19,132 nucleotides of DNA, from NCBI GenBank assembly GCA_017455785.1, contig JAFSYZ010000212.1:1-19132 (forward strand), given 5' to 3'. Positions 7,910 to 15,339 of this stretch are shown here, piece after piece. The translations under genes and the position numbers were made by a program. This DNA comes from Candidatus Methanomethylophilaceae archaeon. GTDB lineage: Archaea; Thermoplasmatota; Thermoplasmata; Methanomassiliicoccales; Methanomethylophilaceae. Numbering within the stretch: the first letter of the stretch is position 1; each line of letters starts with the position of its first letter. Under the pieces are notes generated by a model. The model was not told the origin of the DNA. It made no database searches and saw only the letters and a list, made by a program, of their open reading frames with translations.

Positions 7910-9331
7910 TCACATCGTCCTTGCGGCGTAGGCAGGAGTATCCGTCTCCTTTCCGCAGACGATACACTTGCCATTGTACTCCTCGTGGAGATAGGGCGTT
8001 CCGAGGATCTTGATGTCGTTATCGTCCTCGAACCTGTGACCGCATTCGGGTGAACCGCACCAGCCGAACCTGTAGATCCTGAGCTTGGTATCCTCGGTGT
8101 CCTTGGGGATGTCATCCACGGATGACAGTTCGGTAACGGAATCCATCTGGAACTTCCATGCTTTCTCGGAAAGGTTCTTGGTTATGCTGTCGAAGACACC
8201 GTTGATGCCGTCGACGAGTGAATCCATGGGTATGGTGCCCTTCTCTCCGGTGTCCCTCCTCGCATAGGTCACGACCTTGTTCTCGATGTCACGTGCACCG
8301 AGCTCCAGCCTGAGCGGTACACCCTTGATCTCCCAGTCGTAGTACTTGCTTCCGGGACGGTCGTCACGGTCGTCGAGCTTCACCCTGAACCCTGCTTTCT
8401 TAAGGTCGTTGGTGAGATCCTTCGCCGCCTTGGCCACATCCACCGCCTGGTTCTTCCCCAGGATCGGGATGATGACTATCTCGAATGGCGCGACGGACGG
8501 CGGAAGACAGAGTCCCTTCTCGTCACCGTGGACGCTTATCAATGCACCTAATGTCCTCTCGGACATACCGTAGGTCGTCTGGTGGACGTACTTGTGCTCA
8601 CCGTTCTCATCCTCGTATGTGATATCATACGGAACGGAGAAGTTGGTCCTGTAGTGGTGCACGGAACCCAACTGCAACGTCTTGTGGTTGGGCATGACGG
8701 TGTCGATACCCACCGTGTAATGCGCGCCAGGGAACTTGTCCCAGTCGGTACGTTTGAGCAGGAAATAAGGCAGGCAGAGCCTTCCCATGAGCCTCTTTAC
8801 TATCTCGAGGTCCTCCTCGATCTGCCTCTGCGCATCCTCCTCACTGTCGTGGCAGGTATGCGATTCGAAGAAGTGGATCTCCCTCACGCGTATGAACGGA
8901 CGTGTCTGCTTGGTCTCGTAACGGAAGGTGTTGACTATCTGATAGATCTTCAGCGGAAGGTCCTGATGTGACCTTACCCAGAGCGAGAACATCGGATACA
9001 TCGCAGTCTCCGACGTGGGCCTCACGACGAGCCTGACATCCAATTCATCGAGACCGGCATGTGTCACCCAATAGACCTCCGAGTCGAATCCCTTGATGTG
9101 GTCCTTCTCCTTCTTGAACTCCGTCTCTGGAATAAGCAGAGGGAAACATACCTCGTCATGGTCCGTACCATCCAGCTCCTCACGCAGGAAGGAATCCACG
9201 AACCTCATGATCTTCCATCCGTACGGTGTCCAGACGTTCATTCCTTTGATCGGGTACCTCTTGTCAGAGAGTCCGGCCTTCTCGACTATATCGAGATACC
9301 ATTCTCCATAGGTCTCGGCGTTCTTCTCCAT
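7910..9331 (-). CDS. proS: Prolyl-tRNA synthetase, archaeal/eukaryotic type
   Basis: A 473-residue class II ProRS that charges tRNA-Pro. Class II motifs are clear: RPTSE (104-108), motif 2 FRYETKQTRPFIRVREI (136-152) and motif 3 YGMSERTLGALISVHGDEKG (254-273). The anticodon-binding domain starts near 283, and the C-terminal zinc module has Cys425, 430, 456 and 459. There is no bacterial editing (INS) domain, as usual for this type. The start ATG lies 1 nt after the prs stop and behind GGTGAG, so prs-proS is a tight operon. Odd point: the protein ends in ARTM, whereas in this class the last residue is usually Tyr reaching into the active site. Confidence 0.96.
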   Translation of the reverse strand: MEKNAETYGEWYLDIVEKAGLSDKRYPIKGMNVWTPYGWKIMRFVDSFLREELDGTDHDEVCFPLLIPETEFKKEKDHIKGFDSEVYWVTHAGLDELDVRLVVRPTSETAMYPMFSLWVRSHQDLPLKIYQIVNTFRYETKQTRPFIRVREIHFFESHTCHDSEEDAQRQIEEDLEIVKRLMGRLCLPYFLLKRTDWDKFPGAHYTVGIDTVMPNHKTLQLGSVHHYRTNFSVPYDITYEDENGEHKYVHQTTYGMSERTLGALISVHGDEKGLCLPPSVAPFEIVIIPILGKNQAVDVAKAAKDLTNDLKKAGFRVKLDDRDDRPGSKYYDWEIKGVPLRLELGARDIENKVVTYARRDTGEKGTIPMDSLVDGINGVFDSITKNLSEKAWKFQMDSVTELSSVDDIPKDTEDTKLRIYRFGWCGSPECGHRFEDDNDIKILGTPYLHEEYNGKCIVCGKETDTPAYAARTM

Positions 9332-9332
9332 C

Positions 9333-10193
9333 TCACCACTTCTCCTTCAGAGCCTCGGCGATCATTCCTGCGACGGATATCTTCGATGTCTTGGAGATCA
9401 ATGTGTTGCATGACAGCAGCTCATCGATATCGGACTCGTCCATCTTCTTCAGTGCATCGTTGACGTACACTCCATGGGTGCATGCTACGGTCACGCTCTT
9501 CGCCCCGGCTGCCTTGAGCTGTGTTGTGGCTGTCCTGATCGTACCTCCGGTGGAGATCATGTCGTCAACAATGAGGACGCTCTTTCCCTTGACGTCCGAT
9601 TTGGCGGGCTGTATCACCACTTCGGTACCTGAGAGCCTCTTCTTCTCCAGGTGGTCGTAGGGGATGCCCATCCTCTCTCCGACCATCTTGGCACGTCCTG
9701 CCGCACCGATATCGGGTGAGAAGACCATGTCGATTCCCTTCCCCTTGAAGTAGTCGCCCATGGCGTTCGCGGCCTTGAGGTCCTTGTAGGGACGGTCGAA
9801 GAACTCCAGCACAGCCTCCTTGTGGAGATCGATGGTGACGACCCTGTCGCAGCCCATGGCCAGCAGTTTGCACATTACCTTGGCGCTCTCCGGTTCGCCG
9901 TTCTTGAACACACGGTCCTGTCTGGCGTATCCGAAGTACGGCACGACGATGGTGACGGTCTTCGCACCCGCCCTCTTAACAGCATCCTGGAGGAGGAACA
10001 TCTCGACCAGGTTCTCATCCGGATAGGTGTTCTGTATGATGGCGACATCGTCATCCAATGATTCCTCTTCGATCCTTGTGTAGCACTCACCGTCGGGGAA
10101 TCTGACGGTGGCAGCTTCGATGTATTTGCAGCCCAGGATCGATGCCGTCTCGGCAGCAAGGTCTCTGGATGATGAACCGCCAACTATGATCAT
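9333..10193 (-). CDS. prs: Ribose-phosphate pyrophosphokinase (PRPP synthase)
   Basis: A 286-residue PRPP synthetase that makes PRPP from ribose 5-phosphate and ATP for purine, pyrimidine, His and cofactor pathways. Motifs: RFPDGECYTRI (31-41), PYFGYARQDR (85-94), DLHKEAVLEFF (122-132), a SPDIGAAGRA segment and the PRPP-binding loop VLIVDDMISTGGTI (206-219). I use the ATG at 10193 because the family N-terminus begins there (MIIVGGSSSRDLA) and a TATA box (TTATAA) is centred about 28 nt upstream. The longer frame to 10274 would start upstream of that TATA box. It is first in the prs-proS operon. Confidence 0.95.
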   Translation of the reverse strand: MIIVGGSSSRDLAAETASILGCKYIEAATVRFPDGECYTRIEEESLDDDVAIIQNTYPDENLVEMFLLQDAVKRAGAKTVTIVVPYFGYARQDRVFKNGEPESAKVMCKLLAMGCDRVVTIDLHKEAVLEFFDRPYKDLKAANAMGDYFKGKGIDMVFSPDIGAAGRAKMVGERMGIPYDHLEKKRLSGTEVVIQPAKSDVKGKSVLIVDDMISTGGTIRTATTQLKAAGAKSVTVACTHGVYVNDALKKMDESDIDELLSCNTLISKTSKISVAGMIAEALKEKW

Positions 10194-10218
10194 GACTGAC
10201 CGTATCGTTTGCCATTGG

Positions 10219-10224
10219 TTATAA
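10219..10224 (-). promoter_or_regulatory. TATA box of prs-proS operon
   Basis: TTATAA on the minus strand, within GGTTATAACC, is centred about 28 nt before the chosen prs ATG. This fits leaderless initiation and argues against the longer upstream start. Confidence 0.55.
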
Positions 10225-10277
10225 CCTTGTGCGCGCGTGCGTGCATACAATATGCGCCGACAGTTGTGATGCAATAG

Positions 10278-10353
10278 TGGTGGGCCCGGCCGGGATTGAA
10301 CCGGCGACCTCCACCTTGTAAGGGTGGCGTCATAACCACTAGACCACGAGCCC
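10278..10353 (-). tRNA. tRNA-Val (anticodon TAC)
   Basis: The minus strand folds into a full cloverleaf. The acceptor GGGCTCG pairs with CGGGCCC (one G-T). The anticodon stem is CCACC/GGTGG around loop CTTACAA, giving anticodon TAC (Val, GTA codons). The T arm is GCCGG-TTCAATC-CCGGC. The discriminator is A at 10281 and the CCA end (10280-10278) is encoded. There is no intron. A TATA-like TTTTTATA at 10390-10383 lies about 33 nt upstream. Confidence 0.96.
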
Positions 10354-10382
10354 TAGAATTGTCCCTCACATTCCTGAATCCC

Positions 10383-10390
10383 TATAAAAA
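10383..10390 (-). promoter_or_regulatory. TATA box of tRNA-Val
   Basis: TTTTTATA on the minus strand lies about 33 nt before the mature tRNA 5' end, giving a short 5' leader. It is divergent from the tRNA-Gly promoter. Confidence 0.5.
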
Positions 10391-10461
10391 GATGCCCTTC
10401 AGGACACGTTACGGTCTCGGTTCAAACAAACATATCCGTCAATTGGATTTCTGCGACAATG

Positions 10462-10469
10462 TTATTAAT
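10462..10469 (+). promoter_or_regulatory. Candidate TATA box of tRNA-Gly
   Basis: TTATTAAT is centred about 36 nt before the tRNA-Gly 5' end, which would leave a leader of about 10 nt. Confidence 0.4.
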
Positions 10470-10501
10470 CCTCGGAATAATCAACCCCCACTATTCTAAA
10501 T

Positions 10502-10576
10502 GCGATAGTAGTCCAGCGGTTAGGACTGGTGCTTCCCAAGCATCGGATCCGGGTTCGATTCCCGGCTATCGCACCA
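10502..10576 (+). tRNA. tRNA-Gly (anticodon CCC)
   Basis: A full cloverleaf: acceptor GCGATAG/CTATCGC, D stem GTCC/GGAC, anticodon stem GGTGC/GCATC (one G-T) around loop TTCCCAA giving anticodon CCC (Gly, GGG codons), and T arm CCGGG-TTCGATT-CCCGG. The discriminator is A10573, and CCA is encoded at 10574-10576. No intron. Confidence 0.96.
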
Positions 10577-10691
10577 TAATCATCCATCCTCGTTCATGAC
10601 GACAGAGTAACCATATGATGGATTATACATCCATTTTCAGTGCCACACAACGCGTAGCACCATGATTACGTTAAGATATGTCCGACAACAG

Positions 10692-10699
10692 TTTTATCT
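10692..10699 (+). promoter_or_regulatory. Candidate TATA box of rtcA operon
   Basis: TTTTATCT is centred about 32 nt before the rtcA ATG, so the leader would be only a few nucleotides. The remaining 10577-10691 holds nothing else I can support. Confidence 0.4.
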
Positions 10700-10727
10700 A
10701 GCATGTACTTAAGGGGCATCGGTATCC

Positions 10728-11759
10728 ATGCTGGAGATAGACTGTTCGAGGGGCGAAGGAGGAGGACAGAGCGTCCGTACATCCGTTGCAATGAGCACTG
10801 TCACCGGCAAGGAGGTCCACCTCACGAGGATCAGGGAGAACAGACCCACCAACGGTCTCTCCAAGCAGCATTGCGCCGCTGTGCAGGCGGTAGTGGATAT
10901 CACCGGTTCCAAGGTTGAAGGGAACACACTCGGTTCCAGGGAGCTCACCATCACCCCCGGGACCAACAGGAAGTACGACATCACCATGGACATCGGTACC
11001 GCAGGAAGCATAAGTCTTGTACTCCAGGCCATGCAGTTGGCGACTGTTCCCTTCGAGCACACCATGAACGTGGACATATCAGGAGGCACCAACGTCATGT
11101 GGGCACCTCCGATCGATTACTATCAGCAGGTCCTGTATCCGTTGATGTCCAACATGGGCATCGATGCATCCGTCGAGATACTGGAGAGGGGATTCTACCC
11201 CGAAGGCGGAGGAAGGGTGAAGGCGTCCTTCCAACCAATCAAGAAGATAAGGCCGTTGAAACTACTGGATCTGGGAAGACTCAAGAAGGTCAAGGTCAAC
11301 TGCTTCATACAGAGATTGCCTAGATCCATCACCGACCAGATGGTTGAGGGATGTACTGAGGTTCTAGACCCGTACTGCGACACCGAGATCTCATATCAGA
11401 GGACCAACGGAAGTTCCAAGGGAGCGGGGATGTCCCTCGTCGCGGAGTACGAGAACGGACTGCTCGGAAGCAACGTCCTGACCACGAGAGGCCATCCTGC
11501 GAAACAGGCGGGGATGGATGTTGCCAACGACCTCATACAGATCATGGAATCCGGTTCCACACTCGATGTGCACACTGCGGACCAATTACTCCCATACATG
11601 GCCATGGCCGACGGGGACAGTGCATTCTCGGTCCAAAGGATCAGCAGACACCTGTTGAGCCAGATGGATACTTTGGAGACATTCTTGGACGTGAAGTTCG
11701 GCGTGGTCAGGGCTGACGACATCTATCATTTCACCGTGACCCCGGGCGGTAGATCATGA
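10728..11759 (+). CDS. rtcA: RNA 3'-terminal phosphate cyclase RtcA
   Basis: A 343-residue RNA 3'-phosphate cyclase, which uses ATP through a His-AMP intermediate to turn RNA 3'-phosphate ends into 2',3'-cyclic phosphates. Seen: SRGEGGGQSVRTSV at the N-terminus, RIRENRPTNGLSKQH (34-48), RGFYPEGGG (154-162) and VHTADQLLPYMA with the expected nucleophile His282. Length is normal for the family. The stop overlaps the next start by 4 nt (ATGA), making a two-gene operon with a flavin-pathway reductase that has no obvious link to RNA repair. Confidence 0.95.
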   Translation: MLEIDCSRGEGGGQSVRTSVAMSTVTGKEVHLTRIRENRPTNGLSKQHCAAVQAVVDITGSKVEGNTLGSRELTITPGTNRKYDITMDIGTAGSISLVLQAMQLATVPFEHTMNVDISGGTNVMWAPPIDYYQQVLYPLMSNMGIDASVEILERGFYPEGGGRVKASFQPIKKIRPLKLLDLGRLKKVKVNCFIQRLPRSITDQMVEGCTEVLDPYCDTEISYQRTNGSSKGAGMSLVAEYENGLLGSNVLTTRGHPAKQAGMDVANDLIQIMESGSTLDVHTADQLLPYMAMADGDSAFSVQRISRHLLSQMDTLETFLDVKFGVVRADDIYHFTVTPGGRS

Positions 11760-12385
11760 GGCCTTTCATCCATGTGAACTGCGCGATGTCAGCCGACGGT
11801 AAGATCGCCGGCAGTGACAGGAAGCAGGTCAGGATATCATCGGATGAGGATAAGAGCAGGGTGAAGAACCTCAGAAGGAAATATGACGCGATACTTGTCG
11901 GCGTCGGCACCATACTCTCCGACGATCCCCATCTAACCGTCAAAGGCCTTTCCTACGATGAGAATCCGATAAGGATAGTCCTTGATAACAACGGACGCAC
12001 CCCTATGGATGCCCTTGTCGTCAACGACCAGGCACCGACGATAATAGTTGTGGCGGATGACTGCGACATCATATGGAACAACAACGTTGAAGTCATCAGA
12101 CGCAGGAGGGACGGCCCGCTCCTCGACGTGTTGGAAAAGCTTGCGGAAATGGGTATCGAGAGCATACTCGTGGAAGGTGGCGGCGAGACCATAGCATCGT
12201 TCTTCAGGGAGGGACTCGTTGACAGATACACCGTATTCGTCGGCGGTAAGGTCATCGGAGGAAGGGAATCCCCGACACCTGTAGACGGTGACGGATGGGT
12301 AGTCCCTGAAGGAATAGAACTCGAGCTCAGGAACGCCGAGGTCCTCGGGAACGGTGCGCTCCTTACATTCTCACCGAAGCAGTGA
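11756..12385 (+). CDS. RibD_C-type pyrimidinone 5'-phosphate reductase
   Basis: A 209-residue stand-alone reductase of the RibD C-terminal/dihydrofolate-reductase-like family. In archaea this enzyme reduces the ribosylamino-pyrimidinone phosphate produced after GTP breakdown, an early riboflavin and deazaflavin (F420) step, using NAD(P)H. Motifs: NCAMSADGKIAG (8-19), VGVGTILSDDPHLTV (48-62), the nucleotide-binding LVEGGGETIASFF and a VGGKVIGGRESPTP segment. The deaminase half of bacterial RibD is absent, as in archaeal homologues. It overlaps rtcA and is convergent with the acyltransferase at 12387, only 1 nt separating the stops. Confidence 0.9.
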   Translation: MRPFIHVNCAMSADGKIAGSDRKQVRISSDEDKSRVKNLRRKYDAILVGVGTILSDDPHLTVKGLSYDENPIRIVLDNNGRTPMDALVVNDQAPTIIVVADDCDIIWNNNVEVIRRRRDGPLLDVLEKLAEMGIESILVEGGGETIASFFREGLVDRYTVFVGGKVIGGRESPTPVDGDGWVVPEGIELELRNAEVLGNGALLTFSPKQ

Positions 12386-12386
12386 T

Positions 12387-13478
12387 TCAGTTAGCTGCAG
12401 GCGCGACGGTCTCCTTCGGCTTGGCCTTCTTCTTACCGACCGTGTTCAGCAGCAGGTAGTACATTCCGTAGGCCAACGCCACATCCAATATCGCGGATAC
12501 GATCATACCGATGGCATCCAACAGTTCCAACGGTGCATCGAAGTTGGGCATCACGATGAACTTGATGAAGAACATCACCGCCATGTAGAAAGCGTACATC
12601 CACGGCAACAGCGTCCTTCCCATGAACTCCAAAGGTCTGCAGCGGAGTCTGTTCGGAGGAACACGGAACGTGAGTATGAACAATGATATCGCTATGATGA
12701 CCGATCCGAAATAAAGGTTGGAGTACGACAACTCGGTGTTCGGGATCGTCGGGAAGTTCAAGACCTCCCAGACCTCCATGACCGCTCCGATGATCACCAG
12801 GACGATCAATGTGGACGTCTTCACCTCATCGACCTTATCCTTGTACTTGTGCAGATAATATCCGAACGGGAAGAAGAAGAACGCGATGAAGCAGTAGAAC
12901 ACCTGTCCCACATTGAACGTGCTGACGCCTGCGATCTCCCACAGACTGGTCCATGCACATACGTTGGACAGGAAAAGGTCCACGAGCAGACAGATTACTC
13001 CGAAGATCATCGCATACTTGAAGTCCACATGGAACCTGTAAAGGATCCAGTGGAACGCGTAGACGAAGAACAGGAAGTAGATGAACCAGATGTGCTTGGA
13101 CGACCAGTTCATGGTTATCAGCCCTTCCATAAGGACATCGAATGTGATCACATTGAATCCGTAGTAGACGCAGTCCAATGCGAAGTAGAGGACCTTCATG
13201 AACACCAGGATGAACAGGATGCGCAGGGTCTTCCTCTTGAGCTGTTTCTCGGAATGCCCGTCGGATGAGTACAGGAAGTAACCGGACACCATGAAGAACA
13301 TGGGCATGGCGAACCTTCCGACACCCTCCACGAACTCGTACGCCTTCATTCCGAATATTTCATAACACGGTTCGTAGTGCACGAATATGATGCAGAATAT
13401 GATGAGGGCACAGAACGACCTCATGATATAGTTCTCGTGTTTGATGGGTGCCTCAGCATCCGACATGGTATCGACCAT
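12387..13478 (-). CDS. Membrane acyltransferase, acyltransferase-3 family
   Basis: A 363-residue polytopic membrane protein of the acyltransferase-3 (OafA/WecH-like) family, with about ten hydrophobic segments. Typical features are an early charged-His motif (FVHYEP near residue 33), RFAMPMFFMVSGYFLY in the second segment and HIWFIYFLFFVY further on, then a Lys-rich, Pro/Ala C-terminal tail in the cytoplasm. These enzymes O-acylate sugars or other surface molecules. It starts 3 nt after the glycosyltransferase stop, so the two form an operon, likely for one surface glycan. The ATG at 13478 and another at 13466 are both possible starts; neither has a Shine-Dalgarno. The family call is good; the substrate is unknown. 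Confidence 0.85.
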   Translation of the reverse strand: MVDTMSDAEAPIKHENYIMRSFCALIIFCIIFVHYEPCYEIFGMKAYEFVEGVGRFAMPMFFMVSGYFLYSSDGHSEKQLKRKTLRILFILVFMKVLYFALDCVYYGFNVITFDVLMEGLITMNWSSKHIWFIYFLFFVYAFHWILYRFHVDFKYAMIFGVICLLVDLFLSNVCAWTSLWEIAGVSTFNVGQVFYCFIAFFFFPFGYYLHKYKDKVDEVKTSTLIVLVIIGAVMEVWEVLNFPTIPNTELSYSNLYFGSVIIAISLFILTFRVPPNRLRCRPLEFMGRTLLPWMYAFYMAVMFFIKFIVMPNFDAPLELLDAIGMIVSAILDVALAYGMYYLLLNTVGKKKAKPKETVAPAAN

Positions 13479-13481
13479 AGT

Positions 13482-14771
13482 TTACTGCGTTATAATAGTA
13501 TCAGCGCCGGGGGGCTCCACATGACTGAAAAGGACGATGATGTAGACCATAAGGGCCACATGTACGACGTTCTTCAGGAACACTATGATCACAGGGATCG
13601 CACTGTCCGTATGCAGCCCTATGCTGTATGCGACCGCCGAGCTCAACAATGACATGATACCGAACACGAACACGAACTTGGTGAACTTGGTATCCTTGTG
13701 ATGGTCTATGTAGATGAAAGGTATGAGTGCCAGTATCCACAGCATGTACTGTGCGGAGTACACCTTGCTGAACGTTATGAAGGCCATTATCATCAGTATT
13801 GAGATCATCGCCAACGACCTGAACGCGTCCCCTCCCCTGTATCTGTACAGACGGTATGCGGCCCATATCAGGACAGCCACCATGGCGGCGATCTGCAGTA
13901 TATCCAGACAACCTGCGACCGCGTCCGGTATGGGGCCGGCGAGCTCGCTGGAACCGTAGTTGACCGATATACTATCGATCACGGGCGTGAAGATATTGAT
14001 AAGCAACAGCACCGAACTTGCCACACCCTCCACCTGTAGGCCGCGGTCCGAATGGTATGTTAGATATGCGAACGCCGTCGAGGGATCGTTGATCAGGAAC
14101 GGCACCTCCATCAGCAGACACACTAAACCGGATACGACCAGGAAGATGAACGATTCCTTCCACTCCCTCCTACTGATCAGTATCATCATGAACACCGGGA
14201 TCAGGATGATAGGATAGATCTTAATCATCACCGCCATCGCCAGGATCACGGATGACGGTACATACCTCCTTTCCAGGAACAGGTACATCGATACCGCTAC
14301 AAGAGCGACTGCGAAGATGTCGTTCCTCGCGACGGCGAACTCGTGGGAGAACAGAATCATGGCGAGTATGAAGGCCATGACGTAGAACCTGTTGATGTTG
14401 AAACGGTCGGTGATCTTTATGGTGAAGTGGGCGAAGATGCAGTAGAACACTGCAGCGAATATACAGAACGCGAACCTGAATGAATCCAAATCCCATGACA
14501 GCAACTTCGGTATCAGGAAGACCACCAATGTGAACGGCGGATACTCGAAGACGTAGTCGCTGTAGGGCATCAGATGGTTGTCCACCAGGTCGCTGATGTT
14601 GTAGTAGTAGTGGCTGACGTCCTCGTTGGGATAGATCATGATGCAGGCTATGACCGTGACTATGACGTCGAACAACAGGATCGGCACCAGGACCTTATAG
14701 AAGGACCTGGTCTGTTCATCCTTCGTTTTCGCATAGAAAGATGCTTTGACTCCCTCAAAAGAGATGGCCAT
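13482..14771 (-). CDS. GT87-like membrane glycosyltransferase
   Basis: A 429-residue GT-C-fold membrane protein with about ten to twelve hydrophobic segments, resembling the DUF2029/GT87 polyprenol-phosphate mannosyltransferase group. Supporting motifs are an Asp-containing first loop after the first membrane helix (YPNEDVSHYY), then YSDYVFEYPPFTL, the EYPP pattern typical of the family, and ARNDIFAVALVA later. It would transfer a sugar from a lipid-phosphate donor on the outer face of the membrane. I use the ATG at 14771, because a frame extending to 14858 runs through the promoter, operator-like palindrome and rpl11 terminator. It is the only gene of the window ending in TAA. Confidence 0.8.
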   Translation of the reverse strand: MAISFEGVKASFYAKTKDEQTRSFYKVLVPILLFDVIVTVIACIMIYPNEDVSHYYYNISDLVDNHLMPYSDYVFEYPPFTLVVFLIPKLLSWDLDSFRFAFCIFAAVFYCIFAHFTIKITDRFNINRFYVMAFILAMILFSHEFAVARNDIFAVALVAVSMYLFLERRYVPSSVILAMAVMIKIYPIILIPVFMMILISRREWKESFIFLVVSGLVCLLMEVPFLINDPSTAFAYLTYHSDRGLQVEGVASSVLLLINIFTPVIDSISVNYGSSELAGPIPDAVAGCLDILQIAAMVAVLIWAAYRLYRYRGGDAFRSLAMISILMIMAFITFSKVYSAQYMLWILALIPFIYIDHHKDTKFTKFVFVFGIMSLLSSAVAYSIGLHTDSAIPVIIVFLKNVVHVALMVYIIVLFSHVEPPGADTIITQ

Positions 14772-14773
14772 GC

Positions 14774-14789
14774 TACACCGTACGGTGTA
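14774..14789. promoter_or_regulatory. 16-bp perfect palindrome, candidate operator
   Basis: TACACCGTACGGTGTA is its own reverse complement. It ends 3 bp before the glycosyltransferase ATG (14771) and sits downstream of the TATA-like tract at 14806-14815, so it covers the expected transcription start. A dimeric regulator bound there could block initiation. The function is inferred from position and symmetry. Confidence 0.5.
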
Positions 14790-14805
14790 TGTCAATGGTT
14801 TATGG

Positions 14806-14815
14806 ATATAATATA
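14806..14815 (-). promoter_or_regulatory. TATA region of glycosyltransferase operon
   Basis: Minus-strand TATATTATAT, inside an A/T-rich tract, lies about 40 nt before the ATG at 14771 and would give a start near 14784, within the palindrome at 14774-14789. Confidence 0.45.
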
Positions 14816-14825
14816 CTATAGAAGA

Positions 14826-14857
14826 TGCCAGGGCCGCCGTGAGGGCGGCCGTTGGCA
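14826..14857 (-). terminator. Terminator hairpin of secE-spt5-rpl11
   Basis: GGCCGCC/GGCGGCC (7 bp, 5-nt loop) is extended by outer arms TGCCA/TGGCA. On the minus strand it lies 7 nt after the rpl11 stop and is followed by TCTTCTATAGTATATT. It separates rpl11 from the downstream glycosyltransferase operon. Confidence 0.65.
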
Positions 14858-14864
14858 ATGGGTT

Positions 14865-15335
14865 TCAGAGCTTGCCCTCGTAGACACCGGCCTTGATGTC
14901 CTTCGAGAACTGCCTTGCATCCTTTCCATCGATGGTGACACCGAGGGAGACGCAGTTTCCGGCGACCTCGAGAAGCCTTGCTTCCAGTGTCGCTCCCAGG
15001 AGGTCGTCGCCTTTCATCTCGACGATCTTCTTGGCCTGCTCGATCGTAAGGTTACCGACTTTCTCGGTCCTTGCGTTGTGTGCTCCGGAGCTGATTCCCA
15101 GCTCTCCCTTGATGAGTGCCGACATCGGGGGTGTTCCGACCTTGATGTCGAATGACTTGTCATCCTTGATGAGGATCTTGACAGGGACCTTCATTCCGGC
15201 ATACGCCTTGGTCTTGTCGTTGATCGCTTCGATCACTTTTCCGATATTGACCCCTTTGGGTCCGAGTGCCGGACCGAGGGGTGGACCTGCGGAGGCCCTG
15301 CCTCCATCTACCAATGCCTCAACAGTATCTACCAT
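14865..15335 (-). CDS. rpl11: Ribosomal protein L11 (uL11)
   Basis: A 156-residue archaeal ribosomal protein uL11, which binds the GTPase-associated region of 23S rRNA. The N-terminus MVDTVEALVDGG followed by GPPLGPALGPKGVNIGKV is diagnostic; the C-terminal rRNA-binding domain includes ISSGAHNARTEKVGNLT. I use the ATG at 15335, 4 nt after the spt5 stop and behind AAGGAG; the frame to 15356 would overlap spt5 by 17 nt and adds a non-conserved leader. It is the last gene of its operon. In many archaea rpl1, rpl10 and rpl12 follow here, but a hairpin and an unrelated gene do so instead. Confidence 0.95.
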   Translation of the reverse strand: MVDTVEALVDGGRASAGPPLGPALGPKGVNIGKVIEAINDKTKAYAGMKVPVKILIKDDKSFDIKVGTPPMSALIKGELGISSGAHNARTEKVGNLTIEQAKKIVEMKGDDLLGATLEARLLEVAGNCVSLGVTIDGKDARQFSKDIKAGVYEGKL

Positions 15336-15339
15336 TGTT

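Noticed and set aside
10194..10274. Longer prs start at 10274
   Set aside because: It would begin upstream of the TATA box at 10219-10224; the PRPP synthase N-terminus begins at 10193.
10296..10499. 67-codon plus-strand frame
   Set aside because: It runs through the tRNA-Val gene on the other strand and the divergent tRNA promoters.
10278..10576. tRNA genes as integration sites of a mobile element
   Set aside because: I saw no repeated tRNA 3' end nearby, no integrase and no transposase in the window.
14772..14858. Longer glycosyltransferase start at 14858
   Set aside because: The extension runs through the palindrome, the TATA tract and the rpl11 terminator hairpin.
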